From: an uncultured Bacteroidia bacterium
GTDB taxonomy: Bacteria; Bacteroidota; Bacteroidia; Bacteroidales; Prolixibacteraceae
Assembly: GCA_903927965.1 (NCBI GenBank)
Contig: CAIYPA010000280.1
Coordinates: forward strand, 1 to 34,433
Direction of reading: 5' to 3'
Length of the DNA: 34,433 bases
Part shown: in pieces, positions 1-7,118 of the stretch
Layout of the letters: every line of letters begins with the position of its first letter
Position numbering within the stretch: the first letter of the stretch is position 1
Notes under the pieces: generated by a model
Told to the model about the DNA's origin: nothing
Database searches by the model: none
The model's input: the letters and a program-made list of their open reading frames with translations, nothing else
Position numbers and translations under genes: made by a program

Positions 1-651
1 CATCAAGACATTGAAGGTGTATATTTGATTTTTGAGAATAACTTTTCCAGTAAGCAAATCAAAGATTTTGACTACTTGTTAAATGCTTTAAAATTTATCA
101 AGATATTAAAAGACAATCAAATGGAAGTGCATTTGGGGTATAATAACACAGAAGCACTTTTATTTAGTATTGCAATGCCAGATTCAGTTTCAATAGGATC
201 TTATGAAAACTTACGTTCATTTGGAATCAAACGTTTTCAAGATATGGAAAAAAGTCCGATGAGGGCACCGAATGCAAGATTATACAGTACACAGCTTCTG
301 CAATGGGTAGATTACGAATACATACAGGCAATGAAAGTGTTAATGCCTGATTATGAGCACTACTTTGACAATTCGGAGTTTAAGCCGCTTATGTTTAAAC
401 CTGAGTTCAAGTGGCATTTTGCAAAACCAGAGCCATACAAGCATTATTTCTATGTTTTCGACAAGCAAATAAAAAGTTTACCTAATATCCAGGAAAATCG
501 AATCGAAGAATTGAAGCTCACAATCAAAAATGCTTTAAAATTGTTTAAGGAGATTGAAACTAAAGTTCTTTTGGATGATGATAGCAATGGTTCTCATCTA
601 CCCACTTGGTACAATGTAGTTAATGCTTTTCAAAATGAATTAACAATTTAG
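1..651 (+). CDS. Unrecognised protein, 5' end outside window
   Basis: The frame is open from the first base of the window to a TAG at 649-651, so only the C-terminal 216 codons are visible and the true start lies upstream. The TTG at base 25 is only an in-frame codon, not a convincing start. I do not recognise the family. The protein looks soluble, with no membrane segment or signal peptide, and is rich in aromatic residues. A segment near visible residue 60 (DSVSIGSYENL) faintly recalls TIM-barrel tRNA-guanine-transglycosylase-like folds, but too weakly to name it. The next gene starts 2 bases after this stop, so the two are almost certainly translated from one message and may work together. 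It sits at the upstream edge of a type I restriction-modification locus, which suggests but does not prove a defence role. Confidence 0.75.
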   Translation, partial: HQDIEGVYLIFENNFSSKQIKDFDYLLNALKFIKILKDNQMEVHLGYNNTEALLFSIAMPDSVSIGSYENLRSFGIKRFQDMEKSPMRAPNARLYSTQLLQWVDYEYIQAMKVLMPDYEHYFDNSEFKPLMFKPEFKWHFAKPEPYKHYFYVFDKQIKSLPNIQENRIEELKLTIKNALKLFKEIETKVLLDDDSNGSHLPTWYNVVNAFQNELTI

Positions 652-653
652 AA

Positions 654-1106
654 ATGTTCGCAACAGAGCAAGAGATGTCATTTCTGTTTGAAAAATTTCT
701 GAAAGCCAATTTCGGAAATTCATATCTAAAAGAATGTCAAGGATTATTTGGCGTACCGGATTTTGTGTTTTGTGCCAAACAAAAAAAAGATGTTTCCATT
801 ATTTCATTTGAGTTAAAATTGAAAAATTGGAAAAGGGCTGCTAAACAAGCATTTCGTTACAAAAGCTTCTCTCACGTTTCTTATGTGGTTCTTGCCAGCA
901 GAAGTGCAAATGCAGCATTGAACAACATTGAAATATTTGAAAAATACAATATTGGTTTGGCGAAATTTGACAACAACAGCGATTTTGAGATTCTTTTTAA
1001 GCCAGAGTCAAACCTACCTTATTCGGAAAATTTACATCAAAAAATAGTTGAATCCTTAAGCATGTGTAGCGAAAAATCAAAGAATATTCAAACCCTTGTT
1101 AGATAA
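654..1106 (+). CDS. Small PD-(D/E)XK nuclease-like protein
   Basis: This 150-residue protein has the layout of a PD-(D/E)XK nuclease core. Residues GVPDF place P35-D36 in a turn, and a beta strand carrying F-E-L-K puts E53 and K55 seventeen residues later. A basic helix with the pattern KQAFRY (64-69) follows, as is common in this fold, then a hydrophobic strand (SYVVLAS). The acid-acid-lysine triad is therefore complete, unlike many degenerate members. The gene starts 2 bases after the previous stop and ends 8 bases before hsdS, so it lies in one transcription unit with both. It could be an effector nuclease paired with the upstream unknown protein, or an accessory factor of the restriction system. 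It is far too small to be HsdR. The fold call rests on motif spacing only. Confidence 0.65.
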   Translation: MFATEQEMSFLFEKFLKANFGNSYLKECQGLFGVPDFVFCAKQKKDVSIISFELKLKNWKRAAKQAFRYKSFSHVSYVVLASRSANAALNNIEIFEKYNIGLAKFDNNSDFEILFKPESNLPYSENLHQKIVESLSMCSEKSKNIQTLVR

Positions 1107-1114
1107 GTTATTAA

Positions 1115-2371
1115 ATGGAGCAATTATTTAACGGGAAAGAAATACCAAAGCATTGGAAAATTAAAAGTATGGGTGAGGTCTTTATGATTGAAAGGGGCGG
1201 TTCACCCAGGCCAATCGAAGATTTTATCACTAATGATGATAATGGTATTAATTGGATAAAAATTGGGGATACTAAAGGGGTCGTAAAGTACATTCATCAT
1301 ACTAAAGAAAAAATCAAACCTGAAGGAGCTATAAGATCAAGAATGGTTTTTGAGGACGATTTCTTGTTATCAAACTCAATGAGTTTTGGTAAACCATTTA
1401 TTATGAAGACGAAAGGTTGCATCCATGACGGTTGGTTGGTAATAAGGAAGAATACTTTAATCGACAATAATTACCTTTACTATATACTGAGTTCATCGCT
1501 TGTATATCAACAGTTCACAAATTTGGCAAAAGGCTCTACAGTCAAAAATCTTAATATTGAGGCTGTTAAACAAGTTGTGATTCAGTTTCCTCCACTCGCC
1601 GAGCAGCTTTCCATTGTCTCCAAAATCGAAGAACTCCTCAGCGACCTCGAAAACGGCAAACAGCAATTGCTGACCGCACAACAACAATTAAAAATCTACC
1701 GGCAAAGTTTGCTGAAATGGGCATTTGAAGGAAAGCTTACCAACAAAAATGTGAAAGATGATGAGCTGCCTAAAGGTTGGAAATGGGTTAAATTAATTGA
1801 AATAACATCCGTCTTAGGAGACGGATTACACGGTACTCCAAATTACTCAGAAGACGGTGATTATTACTTTATAAATGGGAATAATTTAACCGATGGTAGA
1901 ATTGAAATTAAAGAAAACACAAAGCGTGTAGATTTTTCAGAATATGAGAAATATAAAAAACCATTAAATGAGAGTACCATATTTGTTTCAATTAATGGGA
2001 GTATTGGATATACAGCATTTTATAATAATGAAAAAGTTATTTTAGGAAAGAGTGCTTGCTATTTTAATGTATTGAAATCCACTGATAAGAAATATCTGAG
2101 ATATTGCCTATTAAGTCAGCGTTTTTTAAACTATGCAAACAAGAATGCCACTGGTAGCACAATAAAGAATGTAGGACTAAAAACAATGCGAGATTTTGAA
2201 ATTCCGTTTCCATCATTCTCAGAACAGCAACTTATTGTCGATGAACTCGAAAGCAAACTTACTTTTTGTGATAAAATAGAAGAGACCATCAGCCAAAGCT
2301 TGTTGCAGGCGGAATCGTTAAGGCAAAGTATATTGAAGAAGGCATTTGAAGGGAAATTGGTGAATTTTTAA
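1115..2371 (+). CDS. hsdS: Type I restriction-modification specificity subunit HsdS
   Basis: HsdS reads the target DNA sequence and docks HsdM (and HsdR) onto it. At 418 residues it has the usual length and two-part plan. Target recognition domain 1 occupies about residues 5-150. A conserved spacer follows with FPPLAEQ near 157-163, a glutamine-rich coiled coil and RQSLLKWAFEGKLT. A second recognition domain opens with LPKGWKW and runs to about 365. A matching second spacer starts at FPSFSEQ and ends with RQSILKKAFEGKL. The repeated EQ-coiled-coil-FEGKL block gives the pseudo-dimeric architecture of the family. The first spacer (about 1590-1760) is visibly richer in G and C than the AT-rich recognition domains, as expected if these have been swapped by recombination. 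The order is unusual: hsdS lies upstream and an unrelated cassette separates it from hsdM. Confidence 0.95.
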   Translation: MEQLFNGKEIPKHWKIKSMGEVFMIERGGSPRPIEDFITNDDNGINWIKIGDTKGVVKYIHHTKEKIKPEGAIRSRMVFEDDFLLSNSMSFGKPFIMKTKGCIHDGWLVIRKNTLIDNNYLYYILSSSLVYQQFTNLAKGSTVKNLNIEAVKQVVIQFPPLAEQLSIVSKIEELLSDLENGKQQLLTAQQQLKIYRQSLLKWAFEGKLTNKNVKDDELPKGWKWVKLIEITSVLGDGLHGTPNYSEDGDYYFINGNNLTDGRIEIKENTKRVDFSEYEKYKKPLNESTIFVSINGSIGYTAFYNNEKVILGKSACYFNVLKSTDKKYLRYCLLSQRFLNYANKNATGSTIKNVGLKTMRDFEIPFPSFSEQQLIVDELESKLTFCDKIEETISQSLLQAESLRQSILKKAFEGKLVNF

Positions 2372-2373
2372 CC

Positions 2374-2404
2374 TATGAAAAGAGTTCTGGTAATATTATC
2401 TTTG
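2374..2404 (+). promoter_or_regulatory. Bacteroidota-type promoter for the ATPase cassette
   Basis: A perfect -7 box TATCTTTG lies at 2397-2404. Exactly 19 bases upstream is TATG (2374-2377), one mismatch from the -33 consensus TTTG. The predicted transcript starts near 2410, 15 bases before the ATPase start codon. This gives the ATPase, nuclease-like gene and hsdM a promoter of their own, separate from hsdS. Predicted from consensus only. Confidence 0.6.
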
Positions 2405-2424
2405 TAAATCGTAATACTTTAAAA

Positions 2425-3591
2425 ATGGAACATTTAAAGGTAAACTCATTTGGACCTATCAGGGAAGCAGATATAAGATTTGGGGACCTCACCTTGTTCG
2501 TGGGTCCACAGGCAAGTGGTAAAAGCATTCTTCTTCAATTGGTGAAGTTGATTATGGACAGGTATAATATTCCATCCGTTCTCAAACAGAATAATTATGA
2601 ATGGGGTAAGAAGAATGAAAATTTTCTTGACCTTTTTTTTGGAGAGAGTATGTCATCTATTTGGAATTCAGAAACTAAGATTGAATTTGATGAGAAGGAA
2701 TACATTTTATCCTCTTTCCTGACAAAGCAAGGGGTAAGAGAAAGCTCAAAAACCGAGAAACTATTTTACATTCCAGCACAACGCGTTGTGACAATGAGCC
2801 AGGGATGGCCAAGGGCTTTCGGAACATTCGATATTGGAGACCCATTTGTCCTAAAACAGTTCAGTGAGTCCATCCGTGTTTTAATGGAGAAAGAGACAAT
2901 CAATGGAGATGGGAAACAAACAAACGTTTTTCCGAAATCCAACCGAATTAAAGAACCTCTCCGAAAAATATTGGATGAAAGTATTTTTCATGGTGCCAGT
3001 GTAGAATCTGACAATTCAAGTTTAAAAAGAAGGTTTCTGTTAAAGGTTGGAGAAAGTAAACTTCCCTTTATGACATGGAGCGCCGGACAAAAAGAGTTTA
3101 TGCCCCTTCTGCTTTCACTCTACTATCTGATGCCATCCTCTAAAGTAAATCTGAGAAATGATATTAAAGCGGTTATCATAGAAGAGCCCGAAATGGGATT
3201 GCACCCAAAGGCCATTCAAGCCTTAATGGTAGTTTTTCTTGAACTGATTGCCAGAGGCTACAAAATAATCATCTCGACCCATTCCCCCGTATTATTGGAG
3301 CTGCTTTGGGCAATGAATTATATTAAGAAATTCAATGGTACTCCAGCTGATCTATTTGAATTGTTCTCACTTGAAAAAAATGCTTCAATGAGCACCACTT
3401 TTAAAACGATAATTAGCAATAAAACTTTTGCAACCTACTTTTTTGAACAGAATGTTAATGGTGTTTCAATTAAAGATATTTCATCACTTGATGCCGGGAG
3501 CGATGATAAAGCAATCTCTAATTGGGGAGGGTTGACAGATTTTTCATCAAAAGCAGGTGATGTTGTTTCCAAACTTGTTGCAAATGAGTAG
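2425..3591 (+). CDS. AAA-family (ABC/SMC-like) ATPase of a defence cassette
   Basis: This 388-residue protein is a soluble ATPase of the AAA_15/AAA_21 type related to OLD, PtuA and RecF proteins. It opens with the family signature LKVNSFGPI. Walker A is GPQASGKS (27-34), an ABC-signature-like SAGQKE runs from S219, Walker B is AVIIEEPE with E253/E254, then GLHP, and the switch histidine is in THSP (H286). The C-terminal 100 residues carry no TOPRIM or HNH motif I can see, so any nuclease activity must come from a partner. The next gene overlaps this one by 8 bases (ATGAGTAG), a strong sign of coupled translation. ATPases of this class normally sense or gate a toxic effector in two-gene anti-phage systems. 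By position, between hsdS and hsdM, it resembles anticodon-nuclease guards such as PrrC, but it is not homologous to PrrC by any motif I can see. Confidence 0.88.
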   Translation: MEHLKVNSFGPIREADIRFGDLTLFVGPQASGKSILLQLVKLIMDRYNIPSVLKQNNYEWGKKNENFLDLFFGESMSSIWNSETKIEFDEKEYILSSFLTKQGVRESSKTEKLFYIPAQRVVTMSQGWPRAFGTFDIGDPFVLKQFSESIRVLMEKETINGDGKQTNVFPKSNRIKEPLRKILDESIFHGASVESDNSSLKRRFLLKVGESKLPFMTWSAGQKEFMPLLLSLYYLMPSSKVNLRNDIKAVIIEEPEMGLHPKAIQALMVVFLELIARGYKIIISTHSPVLLELLWAMNYIKKFNGTPADLFELFSLEKNASMSTTFKTIISNKTFATYFFEQNVNGVSIKDISSLDAGSDDKAISNWGGLTDFSSKAGDVVSKLVANE

Positions 3592-4066
3592 TAAACAAAA
3601 AACGAAGAAGAAAACATTCAGGCAAGCAGTTGAATCTACTCCTGAAGTTCGAATGTGTTTTCAGGAAGGAAAACTAGCCATTTTAAACAAGGAACGGAAC
3701 AAGGTTGAATTAACCGATTCACGCAAATGTGGAGGAAGTTTATTTATCGACCAATGCCTGATCGACCAAGGTATGTATCCGCAAGATAATCGTTGGGATT
3801 ATGCTGTTGATTATAGTGGTGAAGTATTCTTTATTGAGGTGCATACAGCAAGTACAGGTGAAGTAAGTACAGTTTTAAGTAAGTTGACTTGGTTAAAAGA
3901 TTGGCTTATCCATAAAGCACCTGAAATAAATAGTCTGAGAGCTAAAACCAAAACTCCATTTTACTGGGTGCAATCGAATGGCTACCATATACTTTCAAAT
4001 TCATCGCAGGAACGGCTTGTTATTCAGAAAGGGCTGAAACCAATATCTAAACTTGTATTAAAATAG
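3584..4066 (+). CDS. Small putative nuclease partner of the ATPase
   Basis: I choose ATG 3584, which overlaps the ATPase stop in ATGAGTAG. An upstream ATG at 3557 would add nine residues and lengthen the overlap. The resulting 160-residue protein has a basic N-terminus (KQKTKKK), a conserved-looking GGSLFIDQ (50-57), then RWDYAVDY with D72 followed by a strand FFIEVHTA carrying E85-V86-H87, and E93. The spacing D-x12-E-x-H resembles a PD-(D/E)XK core in which the usual lysine is replaced by histidine. I regard this as a divergent restriction-endonuclease-like fold, not a proven nuclease. Four bases separate it from hsdM, so it is co-transcribed. Its tight pairing with the ATPase suggests an effector held in check by that protein. 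It could also be a structural partner without catalysis. Confidence 0.7.
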   Translation: MSSKQKTKKKTFRQAVESTPEVRMCFQEGKLAILNKERNKVELTDSRKCGGSLFIDQCLIDQGMYPQDNRWDYAVDYSGEVFFIEVHTASTGEVSTVLSKLTWLKDWLIHKAPEINSLRAKTKTPFYWVQSNGYHILSNSSQERLVIQKGLKPISKLVLK

Positions 4067-4070
4067 AATA

Positions 4071-5585
4071 ATGAGCAACAACACCTCTTCAATAGTCTCC
4101 AAAGTATGGTCATTCTGTAACCCCCTGCGCGATGTGGGTGTGGGTTACGGCGATTATCTGGAGCAACTGACCTATCTGCTGTTTTTAAAAATGGCAGACG
4201 AATACAGCAAACCGCCCTATAACAGGCAATTGAATATTCCCAAAGAATACAACTGGGAAAGCCTCACAGGTGTCAAGGGTGCTGCCCTCGAAGTGCATTA
4301 TGTGACCGTACTTCGCGAGTTGAGCACACAGAAAGGAATTTTGGGCCAGATTTTTACAAAGAGCCAGAACAAGATCCAGGACCCTGCCATGCTTGCAAAG
4401 ATCATCGACATGATCGACAGTGAACAATGGCTCGTGATGGGTGCCGATGTGAAAGGCGATATTTATGAGAAACTGCTGGAACAGAATGCCCAGGATGTCA
4501 AAAGTGGTGCAGGACAATATTTCACCCCAAGGCCATTGATCAGGGCAATGGTGGAATGTATTCAGCCCCAACCCATGAAAACAATTGCAGACCCTGCCTG
4601 TGGTACAGGAGGGTTCTTTTTGGCAGTGTATGATTATCTGGTGGCAAACAACAAACTGGATAAAGACCAAAACAAGTTTATCAAGCTTCAAACCTTTTAT
4701 GGTAATGAGATTGTGGCAGGAACAAGAAGGCTGGCATTAATGAACATGTTCCTTCACAACATCGGCGATATCGACAGTGACAATTTTATTTCACCTGCCG
4801 ATGCCTTGATAGCTGCTTCCCCAATCACCTATGATTATGTGTTGGCCAATCCGCCATTTGGCAAAAAAAGCAGTCAGACATTTACCAACGATGAAGGTGA
4901 ACAGGAAAAGGATGATTTAACCTACAACCGTCAGGATTTTTGGGCAACCACCAGCAACAAGCAATTGAATTTTGTACAACATATCCGGTCAATGCTCAAA
5001 ACAACAGGATTGGCAGCAGTTGTAGTACCTGATAATGTGTTGTTTGAGGGTGGGGCAGGTGAAACAGTAAGAAAGAAATTGTTGGAAACAACAGACCTGC
5101 ATACGATACTAAGGTTGCCAACAGGAATTTTCTATGCTCAGGGAGTTAAAGCCAATGTAATCTTCTTCGACAACAAACCTGCAAGCAAAGACCCCTGGAC
5201 AAAAGAAGTCTGGGTTTATGATTACCGAACAAATGTCCATCACACATTAAAGAAGAACCCGTTAAAGCTGGATGACCTGAGGGATTTTATCACGTGCTAC
5301 AATCCATCAAACAGATTTAAAAGAAAGGAGACCTGGGCGCCCTTCCGCACCCTGAGCGAAGTCGAAGGGCGCGAAAGTGAAGAAGGAAGATGGAGAAAGT
5401 TCAGCTATGAGGAGATCATTGCCAGGGACAAAACCAGTCTGGACATTACCTGGTTAAAGGACAAATCATTGGCTGATCTGGATAATTTACCTGATCCTGA
5501 AACAATTGCAGAAGACATCATTGAAAATCTGGAAGCTGGGTTGGAGAGTTTCAGGGAGATCATGATTAAATTGAATATGAAATAA
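4071..5585 (+). CDS. hsdM: Type I restriction-modification DNA methyltransferase subunit HsdM
   Basis: HsdM transfers a methyl group from S-adenosylmethionine to adenine N6 at the site chosen by HsdS. The 504 residues show the HsdM N-terminal helical domain (GYGDYLEQLTYLLFLKMADE), the SGAGQYFTPR motif, the SAM-binding DPACGTGG starting at D174 and the catalytic NPPF starting at N260. The C-terminus has the typical RDKTSLDITW and NLEAGLESF segments. Codons 423-434 (APFRTLSEVEGR) interrupt a conserved stretch between RKETW and the E-G-R-W-R-K-F-S segment. They are exactly encoded by a 36-bp palindromic insertion, described separately. No matching hsdR is seen, so it must lie elsewhere, probably upstream. 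The base composition is less AT-rich than the two genes before it, suggesting the locus is a mosaic. Confidence 0.96.
   Translation: MSNNTSSIVSKVWSFCNPLRDVGVGYGDYLEQLTYLLFLKMADEYSKPPYNRQLNIPKEYNWESLTGVKGAALEVHYVTVLRELSTQKGILGQIFTKSQNKIQDPAMLAKIIDMIDSEQWLVMGADVKGDIYEKLLEQNAQDVKSGAGQYFTPRPLIRAMVECIQPQPMKTIADPACGTGGFFLAVYDYLVANNKLDKDQNKFIKLQTFYGNEIVAGTRRLALMNMFLHNIGDIDSDNFISPADALIAASPITYDYVLANPPFGKKSSQTFTNDEGEQEKDDLTYNRQDFWATTSNKQLNFVQHIRSMLKTTGLAAVVVPDNVLFEGGAGETVRKKLLETTDLHTILRLPTGIFYAQGVKANVIFFDNKPASKDPWTKEVWVYDYRTNVHHTLKKNPLKLDDLRDFITCYNPSNRFKRKETWAPFRTLSEVEGRESEEGRWRKFSYEEIIARDKTSLDITWLKDKSLADLDNLPDPETIAEDIIENLEAGLESFREIMIKLNMK
5337..5372 (+). repeat. 36-bp REP-like palindrome inserted in frame in hsdM
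   Basis: Arms GCGCCCTTC (5337-5345) and GAAGGGCGC (5364-5372) are perfect 9-bp complements around an 18-base loop. Within it CCCTGAGCGAAGTCGAAGGG matches a kind of dispersed palindrome common in Bacteroidota intergenic DNA. The element is exactly 12 codons and starts on a codon boundary, so hsdM stays open. From memory of HsdM proteins, KETW should run almost directly into the E-x-E-G-R-W segment. Confidence 0.8.
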
Positions 5586-5609
5586 TTATACAGCTATTTT
5601 TAATTTTGA

Positions 5610-5810
5610 CCCGGTGCTGGTTCCATCCATGTAAGCAATATCGAATGGGGAAGTTTGAGGTTGCAAATTGAAACCTCAAAGGGGGAACTTGAAAGCAAGT
5701 ACGATACCCATTCAGGGACGTTTACGGATGCAATCAGATATTTATTGGATAAGGCCAAAATAGACACAAACTATAAACAGCGCAACCGGATCGGGTATAA
5801 ACCAGATTGA
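5610..5810 (+). pseudogene. Probable 3' remnant of a lost gene
   Basis: An open frame of 66 codons follows a TGA at 5607-5609 and ends in TGA 5808-5810. It contains no ATG. Its translation has a protein-like composition (for example GELESKYDTHSGTFTDAIRY and LLDKAK), which suggests the tail of a gene whose front was lost. Family unknown. It also holds a 9-bp hairpin, TTTGAGGTT (5654-5662) with AACCTCAAA (5672-5680), which could help end hsdM transcription. It might be fortuitous, as the gap is only 256 bases. Confidence 0.35.
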
Positions 5811-5841
5811 CAATTGTTTTACATCAAATAGAATTTAATCC

Positions 5842-6861
5842 ATGAAAAACAACAGTGAAATACTTATCTATCAAAATCTGGATGGCAATATTAAGGTTGA
5901 CGTAACAATTGAAGATGAAACGGTCTGGTTAAGTCAATCTCAAATGGCTGAATTGTTTGGAAAAGGGCGTACTACAATCACCGAACACATTAAAAACATA
6001 TTTGAAGAAGGTGAATTAGACGAAAATGTGGTATGTCGGGATTTCCGACATACCACGCAGCACGGTGCAATTGAGGGTAAAACACAAGAAGCTACAGTAA
6101 AACATTACAATCTTGATGTGATCATTTCGGTTGGTTACCGCGTAAAATCGTTACAAGGTACTCAGTTCCGCATATGGGCTACACAACGGTTAAGGGAGCA
6201 CATCATCAAAGGATTTACCTTAAATGACGAACGTTTCAAGTCGGGCAGTTCGATGAATTACTTCCGTGAACTTCTGGAACGGATACGGGAAATCAGGATT
6301 TCCGAGAAAGTTTTTTATCAACAGGTCAAAGACATATATACCACAAGTATCGACTACGACCCATCCTTAGAAATGACCCAACAATTCTTCAAAGTTGTGC
6401 AGAACAAATTTCTATGGGCAATCAGTGGACAAACAGCGGCAGAACTGATCTATTATCGTGCCAACTCTCAAAGCCCTCAGATGGGTCTGACATCTACAAA
6501 GGTGCACGAACGATTAAGGAAAACCGATATTGAAGTGGCCAAGAACTATCTTACTGAACAAGAGGTTTCTGCACTAAAATTACTTGTTGAACAATACCTT
6601 GCATTTGCCGAATCACAAGCATTGGCGCACAAACCAATGTATATGAAAGATTGGATCGAAAAGCTGGGCATGATCCTGACAATGAATGAGAGAAACATCC
6701 TTACCCATGCCGGAAAGATAACCCATGAAATCGCAATGAAGAAAGCCGAAGATGAGTATGAAAAGTACATAGCCCAAACTAAACTGGATGAAAAGAATCA
6801 AAGTTTAAAGGAATTGGACGAGGACCTTAAACGTGTAAAACGAATAGCAAAAGGCAAATAA
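5842..6861 (+). CDS. RhuM-family protein (virulence protein / KilA-N-like)
   Basis: This 339-residue protein belongs to the RhuM family (COG3943), often found in Salmonella islands and beside type I restriction loci. The N-terminal part reads as a DNA-binding domain, with WLSQSQMAELFGKGRTTITE (about 30-49) as a helix-turn-helix-like segment. The family hallmark follows: YNLDVIISVGYRVKS, then QFRIWATQRLREHIIKGF. The C-terminal half is helical with a charged coiled-coil end. Biochemical function is not established for the family. Residues 63-72 (VVCRDFRHTT) are encoded by a perfect 29-bp palindrome. It stands 256 bases from hsdM in the same direction and probably has its own start of transcription. 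It marks the downstream end of the island. Confidence 0.9.
   Translation: MKNNSEILIYQNLDGNIKVDVTIEDETVWLSQSQMAELFGKGRTTITEHIKNIFEEGELDENVVCRDFRHTTQHGAIEGKTQEATVKHYNLDVIISVGYRVKSLQGTQFRIWATQRLREHIIKGFTLNDERFKSGSSMNYFRELLERIREIRISEKVFYQQVKDIYTTSIDYDPSLEMTQQFFKVVQNKFLWAISGQTAAELIYYRANSQSPQMGLTSTKVHERLRKTDIEVAKNYLTEQEVSALKLLVEQYLAFAESQALAHKPMYMKDWIEKLGMILTMNERNILTHAGKITHEIAMKKAEDEYEKYIAQTKLDEKNQSLKELDEDLKRVKRIAKGK
6028..6056 (+). repeat. 29-bp perfect palindrome inside the rhuM reading frame
   Basis: Arms GTGGTATGTCGG (6028-6039) and CCGACATACCAC (6045-6056) are perfect 12-bp complements around a 5-base loop GATTT. The segment begins on a codon boundary and encodes part of the linker between the DNA-binding-like region and the YNLDVIISVGYRV core. 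A hairpin this perfect is unlikely in coding sequence by chance. Confidence 0.85.
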
Positions 6862-7118
6862 ATCTCTATTTCCTAATTTATCCAGTTCCCTTTCGATTCG
6901 GTGAACCAGATAGAACGGCAGGTTGATTAGTGTGAATTCGGTCCCGGCGATTGTTCTTGCCTTCTCGACCGAATAGGGACCTTGCCAGACCCATTCGGTA
7001 AATTATTAAAATGTAGAAAAGTCAGGGTAATTTAAAGCAAACCACATAATCTGTTGTTATTCAATTCATTGAATAACAACAGAAGGTGCAGATAATTTAC
7101 ACGCATCATTTGCCCGTT
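6862..7118. other. Intergenic junction at the end of the island
   Basis: No complete gene is visible. On the minus strand a Met-less frame is open from 7002 down to 6805. Its first 43 or so codons look protein-like (FYLVHRIERELDKLG) before it runs antisense into rhuM, so it may be a remnant of a gene cut by the island. The distal part holds the 32-bp hairpin listed separately. Confidence 0.4.
7051..7082. terminator. 32-bp hairpin between convergent rhuM and ABC-F genes
   Basis: CTGTTGTTATTCAAT (7051-7065) and ATTGAATAACAACAG (7068-7082) are perfect 15-bp complements with a 2-base loop. The hairpin lies 36 bases beyond the ABC-F stop and about 190 bases beyond rhuM. It has no clear T run, so it could be a weak bidirectional terminator or an element boundary. 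Confidence 0.5.

Noticed and set aside
1-1106. hsdR fragment
   Set aside because: Neither gene has helicase motifs. The second is only 150 residues, while HsdR is near 1000.
3557-3583. Upstream ATG for the nuclease-like gene
   Set aside because: The ATG at 3584 in the ATGAGTAG overlap is the usual coupled arrangement, and the extra nine residues are unremarkable.
2425-4066. Septu, PARIS or PrrC/RloC system
   Set aside because: The partner has no HNH or TOPRIM motif and the ATPase has no fused anticodon-nuclease domain visible.
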